A stretch of 64,000 nucleotides of DNA from Roseinatronobacter domitianus (GCF_023336755.1 NZ_JALZWP010000004.1:124001-188000); one strand, 5' to 3'. Counted from the first letter of the stretch, positions 8,567 through 17,926 are shown. The notes: a model not told the origin generated them from the sequence alone. A program made the numbers and translations.

Positions 8567-9871
8567 ATGGACATCCTGACGCTGTCGATCATCCTTGTGG
8601 TCGTGCTGTTCGGATTGCTTCTGTCGGGCCTGTGGGTTGGGTTCTCGCTTATGGCCGTGGCGCTTGTGGCGATGGAACTGACCCGCCCCGGCCTTGCAGG
8701 CGCGGTATTCGCCACCAAAGTCTGGGGGTCACTGAACATCTGGGATCTGACAGCACTTCCGATGTTCATCTGGATGGGCGAAATCCTCTTCCGCTCGCGC
8801 CTGTCTTCGGACTTGTTTCGCGGCTTGGCACCCTTCACGCGCCGCCTGCCCGGCGGGTTGCTGCACGCCAATATCCTGGGCTGCGCGCTGTTTGCCGCCG
8901 TTTCCGGGTCATCCGCCGCGACCACCGCCACGGTGGGCCGCATGTCGCTGCCGGAACTGAAAGCGCGCGGCTATGATGCGAATATCGCCATTGGCACGCT
9001 GGCGGGTGCGGGGACGTTCGGCTTTTTGATCCCGCCATCGATTATCCTGATCGTCTATGGCGCGGCAACGGAACAATCCATTGCGCGGCTGTTTCTGGCG
9101 GGTGTGCTGCCGGGGCTGATGCTGGCCGCGCTATTCGCGGGTTATGTCATGATCTGGGCGCTGATGAACCGTGACCGGATGCCCGCCCCCGACCCCGCGC
9201 CCACATGGGCCGAACGCTGGGACGCGATCCGCGCTTTAGGACCGACTGTGGCGCTGATCGTCGCCGTGATCGGGTCGATCTATGCGGGGCTAGCCAGCCC
9301 CACAGAGGCGGCGGTGATCGGAGTTGTCGGCGCGCTGCTGATTTCCGGCCTGTCGGGCGGCTTGGACATGGCCAGCGCGAAAGCCAGCATAACCGGGGCC
9401 GCGATTACCACCTGCATGATCGCCTTCATCCTTGCGGGCGCGTCGTTCCTGACAGTGGCCATGGGCTACACGGGCATTCCGCGCCAATTGGCGGCATGGA
9501 TCGGCGAACAAGGCTATTCCCAATTCGCGCTGCTGGCGGCGCTTTTGGTGTTCTTCATCGTGCTGGGGTTCTTCCTTGACGGCATTTCCATTGTCGTGCT
9601 GACCACATCCGTGATCCTGCCCATGGTCATGGCCGCTGGGATTGACCCGATCTGGTTCGGCGTATTCCTTGTGCTGGTGGTGGAAATGAGCCAGATCACC
9701 CCGCCCGTGGGCTTCAACCTGTTCGTGTTGCAATCCATCACCGGGCGCGGCATCTTTCAGATCGCCCGCATGGCACTGCCATTTTTCCTGATACTGGTGC
9801 TTGCGACTGCCATTTTGTCCATATTTCCGGAGATTGCCCTGTGGCTGCCGAACACGATGCTAAACCGATAA
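8567..9871 (+). CDS. TRAP transporter large permease (DctM family)
   Basis: A 434-residue polytopic membrane protein, the usual DctM length. Family features include LGCALFAAVSGSSAATTATV near residue 105, GTLAGAGTFGFLIPPSIILI near 145 and GFFLDGISIVVLTTSVILP near 340. It is the sodium-dependent translocating subunit of the tripartite TRAP importer. It begins one base after dctQ, and its 3' end overlaps the next gene by 31 bases. Confidence 0.93.
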   Translation: MDILTLSIILVVVLFGLLLSGLWVGFSLMAVALVAMELTRPGLAGAVFATKVWGSLNIWDLTALPMFIWMGEILFRSRLSSDLFRGLAPFTRRLPGGLLHANILGCALFAAVSGSSAATTATVGRMSLPELKARGYDANIAIGTLAGAGTFGFLIPPSIILIVYGAATEQSIARLFLAGVLPGLMLAALFAGYVMIWALMNRDRMPAPDPAPTWAERWDAIRALGPTVALIVAVIGSIYAGLASPTEAAVIGVVGALLISGLSGGLDMASAKASITGAAITTCMIAFILAGASFLTVAMGYTGIPRQLAAWIGEQGYSQFALLAALLVFFIVLGFFLDGISIVVLTTSVILPMVMAAGIDPIWFGVFLVLVVEMSQITPPVGFNLFVLQSITGRGIFQIARMALPFFLILVLATAILSIFPEIALWLPNTMLNR

Positions 9872-10392
9872 ACCGCGTTGAGATTCCAGATATTGGCCCG
9901 GTGGTCAGTTCCGCGCATCTGGCTAATTCGTCGCTGCCGGCGCTGTCAGAGGTGGAATTTGCCCTGACAATGGCGAATAACGCCTATCACCGCTGGATGA
10001 TGCGTTGCATGACCGCTGCGGGGTTGCCGGGGCTGTCACCGCTGGAAATATTGATCGTGCATCTGGTCAACCACCGCGACCGCGCGAAAACGCTGGCCGA
10101 TATCTGCCTTGTGCTGAATGTGGAAGATACGCATCTGGCCAATTACGCCATCAAGAAACTGGACGGGCACGGGCTGGTGCAGGTGGGGCGCAACGGCAAG
10201 GAAAAGACCATTGCCATCACCGAAAAAGGTGCTGCACTGTGCACACGCTACGGCGAAATCCGCGAGGCACTGGTGGTGCGCGCGGCACGCCAGTTGGGCC
10301 ATGACCCGGCCGATATAAGCCGCGTCGCAGCGCTGTTGCGCACGCTGTCGGGGGCCTATGACCAAGCGGCGCGGGCAGCAGCCGCGTTATAG
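9841..10392 (+). CDS. MarR-like winged-helix regulator (COG5631-like)
   Basis: A 183-residue protein with GTG start inside the end of dctM. The central part (about residues 60-135) is a winged helix: LSPLEILIVHLVNHRDRAKT, the recognition-helix region VEDTHLANYAIKKLDGHGLV, and the wing RNGKEKTIAITEKG. It resembles the predicted MarR-type regulators often found beside oxoprolinase and TRAP genes in alphaproteobacteria. As the last gene of the transport operon it is a plausible local regulator of the divergent pxp/TRAP unit, perhaps through the 6903-6936 palindrome. The effector is unknown. Confidence 0.78.
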   Translation: MAAEHDAKPINRVEIPDIGPVVSSAHLANSSLPALSEVEFALTMANNAYHRWMMRCMTAAGLPGLSPLEILIVHLVNHRDRAKTLADICLVLNVEDTHLANYAIKKLDGHGLVQVGRNGKEKTIAITEKGAALCTRYGEIREALVVRAARQLGHDPADISRVAALLRTLSGAYDQAARAAAAL

Positions 10393-10461
10393 CGCATAAT
10401 GGCTTGAACCTGCGCGCGGGCTTCCCATTTATGAAGGGTCATTCATGAAAAGGGCTTGCCG

Positions 10462-11211
10462 ATGTTCGATGCAAAACGACTTCTTGATCAAGTGATGGGG
10501 GCAGCCCAAAGCGGCAATCTCGGCCAACTTGGCGCGCAGCTTGGGGGCGGTCAGCCGCAAACCGGAACACAGACCGGCGCACAGGGCCAGGGCGGCATGA
10601 ATGCCGGTCAACTAGCCACGGGTGCTTTGGCAGGCGGTGTTCTGGGGCTTCTGGTCGGCAACAAGAAAACCCGCAAGATGCTGGGCAAAGGTGCTGGCAC
10701 CGCGCTGAAAGTGGGCGGCTTGGCGGCTATCGCCGCTGTCGCTTACACCGCCTATCAGCGCCGCAATCCGGCAGCACACGCCCCGGCGGCACCACAGCAA
10801 CCTATGCAACTTGCACCAGAGCAAAGCAGTTTTGCCCCCGCGCAGGTCGCAGGCGGGGAAGGCAACCTGGCAGAGGGTGTTTTGGTCGCGATGATACAGG
10901 GTGCCAAGGCCGATGGGCACATTGACGGTCATGAGCACCAGCGCATTTTCGCGCAGCTTGGCCAAATGGGTCTGGACCCGGACGGCAAAGCCTTCGTCAT
11001 CGACGAATTGGCGCATCCCGTCGACATGGCGCGGGTGACACGTTACGCGACCAGCCCCGAGGTTGCCGCCGAGCTTTATGCGGCCTCGTTGATGGCAATG
11101 GACCCCGATTTGCCCTCCGAGCGGGAGTATCTGGACAATCTGGCCCGCGCATTGGGGATAGATGCCGGATTGGCAAGGGAACTGGAAAACGCGGTCGCTG
11201 AAGCGCGGTAA
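10462..11211 (+). CDS. DUF533 / TerB-like tellurite-resistance-fold membrane protein
   Basis: A 249-residue protein from the ATG at 10462, with AAAGGG eight bases upstream. The N-terminal part is rich in Gly and Gln. A hydrophobic stretch (AGGVLGLLVGNKKTRKMLG to about residue 95) suggests a membrane anchor. The C-terminal ~110 residues form a DUF533/TerB-like helical domain (GVLVAMIQGAKADGHIDGHE, ELYAASLMAMDPDLPSEREY), resembling E. coli YebE. The function is not established. The acidic GHIDGHE turn suggests metal binding, as in TerB folds. It stands alone between the TRAP operon and a repeat element. Confidence 0.8.
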   Translation: MFDAKRLLDQVMGAAQSGNLGQLGAQLGGGQPQTGTQTGAQGQGGMNAGQLATGALAGGVLGLLVGNKKTRKMLGKGAGTALKVGGLAAIAAVAYTAYQRRNPAAHAPAAPQQPMQLAPEQSSFAPAQVAGGEGNLAEGVLVAMIQGAKADGHIDGHEHQRIFAQLGQMGLDPDGKAFVIDELAHPVDMARVTRYATSPEVAAELYAASLMAMDPDLPSEREYLDNLARALGIDAGLARELENAVAEAR

Positions 11212-11252
11212 ACCAAGTTAAGCGTGGCCCGGCCATGCCTATGCCAACCCAT

Positions 11253-11353
11253 TAGAGGATGTCGGGTAAAAGCGGTTCCCGATTTTGCCCGACATGCGAC
11301 CCTAAAAGGCTAGAGTGCGTCGTGTGAATTCCAAGGCACGCGACACGCTCTAG
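11253..11353. repeat. Composite palindromic repeat, copy 1
   Basis: Two hairpins lie in tandem: ATGTCGGGTAAAA...TTTTGCCCGACAT (11259-11295) and AGAGTGCGTCGTGTG...CACGCGACACGCTCT (11312-11351), separated by a CCTAAAAGG-containing linker. The layout and sequence match copy 2 at 26061-26164. The CTAG at its right end supplies the stop codon of the minus-strand gene at 11350-12807. It looks like a dispersed, non-coding intergenic repeat of the REP/MITE kind. Confidence 0.8.
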
Positions 11354-12807
11354 CGGGTGCTGAAGGGAATTTTCAGACCAAGCGTGGCAATATTGCTGTC
11401 CAACCCGTTGCCGCGCACGGCCCGCATCTTGCCAAGGCCAAGCGACAGAGCAACGCGGTCTGTTATGCTGTAGTCGATCTCTGCACGCAGGCTGCCGACA
11501 ATACCGCCCGCGACATTGACGCCACCGCCCCCGGCGGCCCCGATATGCCCTTCGAGAGAGACAGCCCAGCGCGGGCTGATATCGACCTGGTAGCCCAGCC
11601 CCAACAGCCCCACCGCATAGCCCGCGATCCCGCCATGTAGCGCCGTCTGGCCATTGCCCGAAACATACAGGTTCTCGCCAAGGAAATAGTCGAAAGAGCT
11701 TTCCTGCATGACAACGAAACTGGCGGTATTGGCGTTGAGGAAATAGTTGCCGCCAGTCTGCTGCACCGAAATGCCGCCACTAAAGGCCCAGCGATTGGGT
11801 CGTTCGCCCAAACCGGCATCGCCGCGCGTGCGGGCGAAATTGCGCAGGATGGACAGAGACACGCCCGCCGCGCGGAAATCACCCGTGGGCGCGATCAGCC
11901 CGCCGACCGCGAGTTGCGCGTCAAGTTCGCGAGTGACAGGCAGGCTGACCCCTGCCACCGCCTCTAGCAATGGTCCGGCGCCCGTGTCGACCTCTCCGCC
12001 GCCACCAAATCCGACACCGCCTTCAACGAACAGTGTGGCTGGCCCAAGTGCGAAATTGCGGCGCAGCCCGGCCATGACCTGCATATATCCCTGCGCCCCA
12101 GAGGCCGCCCCCGCCGCGCCCAAGCTGAGTTGCGTGTTCCGGCCAAGCCCGAACAGCGCGCGCGCGCCCACAAGCGCCACGCGGTCTTGCGGCTGGCCTG
12201 CGCGGTTCAGAACGCCACTTGGCGCGACCATACCCGTAATCGTGCCACCGGCGGCATCAAGCTGGGCATCCCAGCCACCCGGTGCCTGTTTGCCGATCTG
12301 ACGGCGCAGGCCGACCCCAAAGGCCGGGCCGTCAATCGGCGCACCGTCAATGCTTATCCAAGACCCGGTCAACTGCACCGCCCAAGAATCGGCAATCTGG
12401 TAATCCAACGCCAGACCGGCCCGGATCATGGTGCCATCGCCAATAACCTGCGCCGCGCCGCCGCCGCCGCCAATAAACCCGGAGGCCGAGAGCGACAGAC
12501 CCTTGGACAAGGGCATGCGCGCCACACCCTCGAACCCCCAGAAGAACGCGCCGCCCGCATCGCCCTGAACCGCCGAGTAAAAACTTTGCCCAAAACTCAG
12601 ATTGTCGGTGAATTGATACCCGACATAGATGCGGTTCAACCCTTCGATCAGGGTTTGCGGCGAAGACAACTGCTCGAACCCGGTCTCAAAACTCAGGGTC
12701 TGTGCCGCAACAGGCTGCGTGGCGATACCAGCGCAAAAGGCTGTTGCCAGCGCCAAGATCCGGCCTTGGCGTTTTCCAATGGCGCGCTTCGGGAATTGGG
12801 ACGTCAT
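11350..12807 (-). CDS. Predicted outer-membrane beta-barrel protein of unknown function
   Basis: A 485-residue protein with a long signal peptide (about 1-35, ending QPVAAQ). The mature part is a succession of short amphipathic strands with alternating hydrophobic residues and Gly-rich turns (FIGGGGGAAQVIGDGT, FVEGGVGFGGGGEVDTG), and the C-terminus ends LGLKIPFSTR, with a near-terminal Phe as in barrels. There is no recognisable enzymatic motif. It is probably an outer-membrane barrel, but I recognise no named family. Its TAG stop lies within the repeat at 11253-11353, so the last codon may have been set by the repeat's insertion. Confidence 0.7.
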   Translation of the reverse strand: MTSQFPKRAIGKRQGRILALATAFCAGIATQPVAAQTLSFETGFEQLSSPQTLIEGLNRIYVGYQFTDNLSFGQSFYSAVQGDAGGAFFWGFEGVARMPLSKGLSLSASGFIGGGGGAAQVIGDGTMIRAGLALDYQIADSWAVQLTGSWISIDGAPIDGPAFGVGLRRQIGKQAPGGWDAQLDAAGGTITGMVAPSGVLNRAGQPQDRVALVGARALFGLGRNTQLSLGAAGAASGAQGYMQVMAGLRRNFALGPATLFVEGGVGFGGGGEVDTGAGPLLEAVAGVSLPVTRELDAQLAVGGLIAPTGDFRAAGVSLSILRNFARTRGDAGLGERPNRWAFSGGISVQQTGGNYFLNANTASFVVMQESSFDYFLGENLYVSGNGQTALHGGIAGYAVGLLGLGYQVDISPRWAVSLEGHIGAAGGGGVNVAGGIVGSLRAEIDYSITDRVALSLGLGKMRAVRGNGLDSNIATLGLKIPFSTR

Positions 12808-12960
12808 GAGCGTTCCTCAAGTTACGGTAATGACGAGTCGGCGGTAATGCAGCAGCCGAACACCAACGTGCATAAAGCACCATTGCGCTTTGGCCTAGCC
12901 CTGCACCGCCGGTTTCTGGAAACTGCGCTCAGATTCCACGGCTACGGGCGAAATTCACGC

Positions 12961-12994
12961 AAAAGCCCCGCGCGACCGGCTGGCCACGCGGGGC
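12961..12994 (-). terminator. Intrinsic terminator of the pyc gene
   Basis: Read on the minus strand, GCCCCGCG (12994-12987) pairs with CGCGGGGC (12972-12965), followed by TTTT (12964-12961). It starts about 22 bases after the pyruvate carboxylase stop and in the right orientation. Confidence 0.8.
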
Positions 12995-13015
12995 GTGTTT
13001 CGGCCAACGGGGGGC

Positions 13016-16000
13016 TTAGTCCTCGAACTCTATCAGCAGGTCCTTGGCTTCGATCTGCGCTCCGGGCTGGACATGGACGGCCTTTACCACCGCGTCACGG
13101 TCGGCATGCAAGCCGGTTTCCATCTTCATGGCCTCGATCGTCAGCAGCAGGTCGCCTGCCTTGACCGTCGCGCCGGCCTTGGCGGCCACAGTGGCAACAG
13201 CACCCGGCATGGGCGCACCGATATGGGCCGGGTTAGACGCATCAGCCTTAAGCCGTTGCGCGGTCTTGGCGGCAACTTCGCGGTTGGCGATACGCACCGA
13301 ACGGGGCTGACCGTTCAACTCGAAGAACACTTTCACCTCGCCATCATCACCGGTTTCGCCAACAGTGATAAGCCGGATTTCCAGCGTCTTGCCGGGGTCG
13401 ATCTCTGCCGAGATTTCCTCGCCCGGTTCCATCCCGTAGAAGAAGGTCCGCGTTGGCAAGGTCCGCACCGGACCATAGATGCGGTGGCGCCCCATGTAAT
13501 CCAGGAACACCTTGGGATACATCAGGTAGCCGTTCAGATCTTCATCATCGATCTTGAAGCCATCAAGGTCTTCGATCAGCTTGGCGCGCACCGCTTCCAG
13601 ATCAACCGGGTCCAGATGTTTGCCGGGACGGTCGGTGAACGGCGTGTCGTCTTTCAGCACCTTGCGTTGCAGCGCCGCTGGCCAGCCGCCGGGCGGTTGG
13701 CCAAGATTGCCCTTCATCATGTCCACAACGGAATCCGGGAAGCTGACATCCTTGGACGGGCTTTCGACGTCGTCGCGCTTCAGACCCTGCGACACCATCA
13801 TCAGCGCCATGTCGCCCACCACTTTCGACGAGGGCGTGACCTTGACGATATCGCCAAACATCTTGTTCACATCGGCATAGGTCTGGGCGACCTCGGGCCA
13901 GCGTTCTTCCAGCCCAAGGCTGCGCGCTTGCGCTTTCAGGTTGGTAAACTGACCACCGGGCATTTCGTGCAAATACACCTCGGAGGACGGCGCCTGCTGT
14001 GCGCTCTCGAATGCGGCATATTGCAGGCGAACCTGCTCCCAGTAATCCGAAATCTGCCGGATCGCGCCCATGTCAAGGCCCGTGTCGCGCTCGGTAAAGC
14101 GCAGAGCTTCGACGATGGACCCAAGTGTCGGCTGGCTGGTATTGCCCGAAAACGCATCCATCGCGGCATCTGCGGCATCGACCCCGGCTTCAGCGGCGGC
14201 CAGAATGGTTGCGCCCGCAATGCCCCCGGTGTCATGCGTGTGGAAATGGATGGGCAGGCCCACCTCTTCCTTCAGCGCCTTGATAAGAATGCGCGCACTG
14301 GCGGGTTTCAACAGCCCGGCCATGTCCTTTACGCCCAGCACATGCGCGCCTGCGTCGCGCAACTCCTTGCCCATCTGGACATAGTATTTCAGGTCGTATT
14401 TGGCACGGTCAGGGTTCAGGATGTCGCCGGTATAGCAGACGGTGCCTTCGCAGACCTTGTTTGCCTCTATCACGGCATCCATGGCAACGCGCATGTTTTC
14501 AACCCAGTTCAGGCTGTCGAACACGCGGAACACATCGACCCCGCTGGTTGCGGCTTGCTTGACGAACGCCTGCACCACGTTGTCGGGGTAATTGGTATAA
14601 CCCACCCCGTTCGAGGCGCGCAGCAACATCTGTGTCATCAGATTGGGCATTGCCGCGCGCAGGTCGCGCAGGCGCTGCCACGGGCATTCCTGCAAGAAGC
14701 GATAGGCCACATCGAACGTCGCGCCGCCCCAGCATTCCATGCTGAACAGACCCGGCATCATCTGGGCATAAGAGGGGGCCACGCGGATCATGTCGATAGA
14801 GCGCATGCGCGTGGCCAGCAGCGACTGGTGCCCGTCGCGCATGGTGGTGTCGGTCAGCAGCAGTTTCTTCTGCGCCGCCATCCAGTCGGCCACGGCCTGC
14901 GGGCCTTGCTCGTCCAGAATCTGGCGGGTGCCGCGCGGCGGCGCTTCCGTCGAAACCTTGGGCGCGACCGGGTCTTTCAGCCCGGCAGGTGGCCGCGCAC
15001 GACCAGCCGTTTCGGGGTGCCCGTTGACAGTGATATCCGCAACATAGGTCAAGATTTTGGTTGCCCGGTCACGGCGCTTGCGGAAGTTGAACAGCTCATC
15101 CGTGGTGTCGATGAACTTGGTCGTGTAAGTGTCATCCAGAAAGGTCGGGTGTTTCAGCAGGTTCTCGACAAAGGCGATATTGGTGCTGACGCCACGAATA
15201 CGGAATTCGCGCAAGGCCCGGTCCATCCGCGCGATCGATTCCTTCGGCGTTGGCGCCCAAGCCGTGATCTTGACCAAAAGCGAGTCGTAATAGCGCGTAA
15301 TCACGCCCCCCGCATAGGCGGTGCCGCCGTCCAGACGAATGCCCATGCCCGTGGCAGAGCGGTAGGCGGTCAGGCGGCCATAATCGGGGATGAAGTTGTT
15401 CAGCGGGTCTTCGGTCGTGACGCGGCATTGCAGCGCGTGGCCCGACAGCGTCACGTCACCTTGGCTGGGGGTGCCGGTGGCGTCGGACAGATGCGCCCCT
15501 TCGGCAATGCGGATCTGCGCTTTCACAATGTCGATGCCGGTCACTTCTTCGGTGACGGTATGTTCAACCTGAACGCGGGGATTCACTTCGATGAAATAGA
15601 ATTTCTCATCATCCATATCCATCAGGAACTCGACGGTGCCTGCGTTCTGATAGCCCACGGCGCGGCCAATCTTCAGGCCCAGCTCGCAGACTTCGGCGCG
15701 TTGGGCTTCGGTCAGATACGGCGCTGGCGCGCGTTCAACGACCTTCTGGTTGCGGCGCTGCACGGTGCAGTCACGTTCATACAGATGATACAGGTTGCCA
15801 TGCGTATCGCCCAGCAACTGCACTTCGACGTGGCGCGCGCGCTGGATCATCTTTTCCAGGTAGCCTTCGCCATTTCCGAATGCGGCCTCTGCCTCGCGGC
15901 GACCTTCACGGACCTTGGTCTCGACCTCATCCTCGGACAGGATGGGACGCATCCCGCGCCCGCCGCCGCCATGGCTGGCTTTCAGCATCAGCGGAAAGCC

Positions 16001-16462
16001 CACCTCGCGTGCCATGCGGCGCACCTTGTCCATATCGTCATCCAGCACTTCGGTGGCGGGAATGACCGGCACACCGGCCTTTATGGCAACATGGCGGGCG
16101 CTGGCCTTGTCACCGAGCGCGCGCATGGTTTCCGCTTTCGGCCCGATAAAGGTGATCCCGTTGGCCACGCAAGCATCTATCAGGTTGGGGTTTTCCGACA
16201 GCAGACCATAGCCCGGATGCACCGCATCGGCGCCGCTGGCCTTGGCAACCCGAATGATCTCTTCAATTGACAGATACGCCGCGACCGGCCCCATCCCCTC
16301 GCCAATGCGGTAGGCTTCGTCCGCCTTGAAGCGGTGCAGCCCCAATTTGTCTTCTTCAGCATAAACCGCGACGGTGCGTTTGCCCAACTCGTTGGCAGCA
16401 CGCATGATGCGAATTGCGATTTCACCACGGTTGGCGACGAGGATTTTCTTGAAGTCGGCCAT
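13016..16462 (-). CDS. pyc: Pyruvate carboxylase
   Basis: A single-chain pyruvate carboxylase of 1148 residues, the normal length. The N-terminal biotin carboxylase (about 5-460) includes KASHGGGGRGMRPI and the ATP-grasp region FIEVNPRVQVEHTVTEEVTG. The carboxyltransferase (about 540-810) has LLTDTTMRDGHQSLLATRMR and a metal site at PIHFHTHDTGGIAG. The C-terminal carrier domain has EAMKMET, with the biotinylated lysine near residue 1113. It makes oxaloacetate from pyruvate, replenishing the TCA cycle. An FMN-dependent 2-hydroxyacid dehydrogenase lies 87 bases upstream on the same strand. A terminator follows. Confidence 0.98.
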   Translation of the reverse strand: MADFKKILVANRGEIAIRIMRAANELGKRTVAVYAEEDKLGLHRFKADEAYRIGEGMGPVAAYLSIEEIIRVAKASGADAVHPGYGLLSENPNLIDACVANGITFIGPKAETMRALGDKASARHVAIKAGVPVIPATEVLDDDMDKVRRMAREVGFPLMLKASHGGGGRGMRPILSEDEVETKVREGRREAEAAFGNGEGYLEKMIQRARHVEVQLLGDTHGNLYHLYERDCTVQRRNQKVVERAPAPYLTEAQRAEVCELGLKIGRAVGYQNAGTVEFLMDMDDEKFYFIEVNPRVQVEHTVTEEVTGIDIVKAQIRIAEGAHLSDATGTPSQGDVTLSGHALQCRVTTEDPLNNFIPDYGRLTAYRSATGMGIRLDGGTAYAGGVITRYYDSLLVKITAWAPTPKESIARMDRALREFRIRGVSTNIAFVENLLKHPTFLDDTYTTKFIDTTDELFNFRKRRDRATKILTYVADITVNGHPETAGRARPPAGLKDPVAPKVSTEAPPRGTRQILDEQGPQAVADWMAAQKKLLLTDTTMRDGHQSLLATRMRSIDMIRVAPSYAQMMPGLFSMECWGGATFDVAYRFLQECPWQRLRDLRAAMPNLMTQMLLRASNGVGYTNYPDNVVQAFVKQAATSGVDVFRVFDSLNWVENMRVAMDAVIEANKVCEGTVCYTGDILNPDRAKYDLKYYVQMGKELRDAGAHVLGVKDMAGLLKPASARILIKALKEEVGLPIHFHTHDTGGIAGATILAAAEAGVDAADAAMDAFSGNTSQPTLGSIVEALRFTERDTGLDMGAIRQISDYWEQVRLQYAAFESAQQAPSSEVYLHEMPGGQFTNLKAQARSLGLEERWPEVAQTYADVNKMFGDIVKVTPSSKVVGDMALMMVSQGLKRDDVESPSKDVSFPDSVVDMMKGNLGQPPGGWPAALQRKVLKDDTPFTDRPGKHLDPVDLEAVRAKLIEDLDGFKIDDEDLNGYLMYPKVFLDYMGRHRIYGPVRTLPTRTFFYGMEPGEEISAEIDPGKTLEIRLITVGETGDDGEVKVFFELNGQPRSVRIANREVAAKTAQRLKADASNPAHIGAPMPGAVATVAAKAGATVKAGDLLLTIEAMKMETGLHADRDAVVKAVHVQPGAQIEAKDLLIEFED

Positions 16463-16549
16463 TTCGGTCCTTTCCGGAGAGGTATGGCTAATTTTATTGC
16501 GTGTATTAGACAGATTATTGCGCGCAGGTAAAGCGGCTGTGAGGTTCCG

Positions 16550-17722
16550 TTACATTTCGTCGCGCCTGTTATTGCTTTGTGCAAGCTGGCTTGCGACCTG
16601 TTCGGGACGGGTCGCGCCCATCTGCACCATATTGGCGATCAGATCGTCATGCAGGATCGTTGCCAAATGATCGGCTCCCCGCTCTCCAAGCGCGCCTAGT
16701 GCATAATGCCAGCCGCGCCCCAGCATGGTGAAACTCGCGCCACAGGCCAGCGCGCGCAGCACATCAAGGCCAGATTCCACGCCGCCATCGTAGATCAGCG
16801 GCATATCCGGCCCAAGCGCCGCGCGTATGTCGCGCAGCGCATCCAGCGATGCAGGCGCCCCGTCGAATTGCCGCCCGCCATGGTTCGACACCCAGATCGC
16901 ATCGGCACCCGCATTGCGCAGGCGCTGCGCATCGGCCGGGTCCATCACGCCCTTAATGACCAACGGCCCCTCCCACAGGTCGCGCACCGCGCGGACATAC
17001 TCCCAATCTGGGGCGGCGCGCAGCAAATAGCCCGGATGCGCTGTGGACGGTGCATTGCCGTCCAGCTTAAGATACTCTTCCATCAACCGCAGACGTGGCG
17101 TGCCTGCGCGCAAGGTTCCCAGCGCCCAAGCCGGACGCTGCGCTACCTGCAACAGCATGGACGGCGTCAGCTTGGGGGGAATAGCCAGTTGCGCGCGCAA
17201 CTGGCGTTCGCGCCGCGAGGGGCCGGGCAGATCGACCGTCAGCACCAGCACCCGAAAGCCCGCGTTTCGCGCGCGGGTCAGAATATCGGCGCGGATGCCT
17301 GGGTCTTTCGGCGGGTAAAGCTGGAACCACCCCATATCGCCTGCAACAGGCCCGATGGTTTCGGGCGTTTGCGTGGCAACCGTGCTAAGCGTGTAGGGAA
17401 TGCGCCGCGCTTGCGCCATGCGCGCCAAGGCAGCTTCGGCCCCCGGCCAGATCAACCCCGACATGCCAACCGGGGCCACGCCTACGGGCATAGCGTAGTC
17501 AATTCCAAGAAGATGGGTGGTCAGGTCCGGCGCGATCGGACCGCGCAGGATGGCGGGGCGGAACAGCACCCGCTCCAATGCCGCACGGTTTCGAGGCTTC
17601 ACAGACTCGCTGCCCGTCGCGCTGTCCAGATACTCCCACACAAACCACGGCACGCGCGCTTTGCAGGCCGCTTTGAGGTCGGACAGTGCCGGGAATCTTA
17701 GGGTCGGGTCCATGGGGCGCAT
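16550..17722 (-). CDS. FMN-dependent alpha-hydroxy acid dehydrogenase (lactate dehydrogenase-like)
   Basis: A 390-residue member of the L-lactate dehydrogenase/glycolate oxidase family. It shows the N-terminal family segment YLDSATGSESVKPRNRAALE, the FMN-site stretch TLSTVATQTPETIG, the catalytic-histidine motif WVSNHGGRQFDG and the phosphate-binding IYDGGVESGLDVLRALACGA. It oxidises a 2-hydroxy acid such as L-lactate to the 2-oxo acid. The frame is open to 17851, but normal family length argues for the ATG at 17722 or 17713; neither has a strong ribosome site. Lying just before pyc, it could feed pyruvate to the carboxylase. The exact substrate cannot be told. Confidence 0.85.
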   Translation of the reverse strand: MRPMDPTLRFPALSDLKAACKARVPWFVWEYLDSATGSESVKPRNRAALERVLFRPAILRGPIAPDLTTHLLGIDYAMPVGVAPVGMSGLIWPGAEAALARMAQARRIPYTLSTVATQTPETIGPVAGDMGWFQLYPPKDPGIRADILTRARNAGFRVLVLTVDLPGPSRRERQLRAQLAIPPKLTPSMLLQVAQRPAWALGTLRAGTPRLRLMEEYLKLDGNAPSTAHPGYLLRAAPDWEYVRAVRDLWEGPLVIKGVMDPADAQRLRNAGADAIWVSNHGGRQFDGAPASLDALRDIRAALGPDMPLIYDGGVESGLDVLRALACGASFTMLGRGWHYALGALGERGADHLATILHDDLIANMVQMGATRPEQVASQLAQSNNRRDEM

Positions 17723-17888
17723 AAAACGCGGGGAACGGCGAATTGTAAACCGGGACAGTTGCGGCCTGTCGCGGCACAGCGCATGCAGCGCCGTTAACAC
17801 GCCCTGATGTCGCGCGATTATCCGCTCTGCCTCATACGACGTGCTAACCATGTGTCCCGGCTTTTCTTGATCCCGGCAACAGCACGCG

Positions 17889-17914
17889 TTAACCTTTTGT
17901 TAACCTTTGTTAAC
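17889..17914. promoter_or_regulatory. CtrA-type binding site(s) upstream of an uncharacterised gene
   Basis: TTAA (17889-17892), seven bases, then TTAAC (17900-17904) is a perfect match to the alphaproteobacterial CtrA consensus TTAA-N7-TTAAC. A third TTAAC at 17910-17914 follows with a six-base gap. The array sits 13-38 bases before the ATG at 17927, so it would overlap the promoter or leader of that gene. Confidence 0.65.
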
Positions 17915-17926
17915 GAAAGCGACCCG

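Noticed and set aside
10428-10450. ATGAA...TTCAT mini-dyad before the DUF533 gene
   Set aside because: Only five-base arms in AT-rich context, expected by chance.
12995-16270. Very long open frame (1091 codons) on the plus strand opposite pyc
   Set aside because: It is the antisense shadow of pyruvate carboxylase, has His/Arg/Gly-rich composition and no recognisable domain; GC-rich codon use keeps such frames open.
17807-17926. 40-residue N-terminal extension of the CtrA-box gene
   Set aside because: It would place the CtrA box inside coding sequence and overlap the divergent dehydrogenase's upstream region; the ATG at 17927 is more natural, though transcript data could reverse this.
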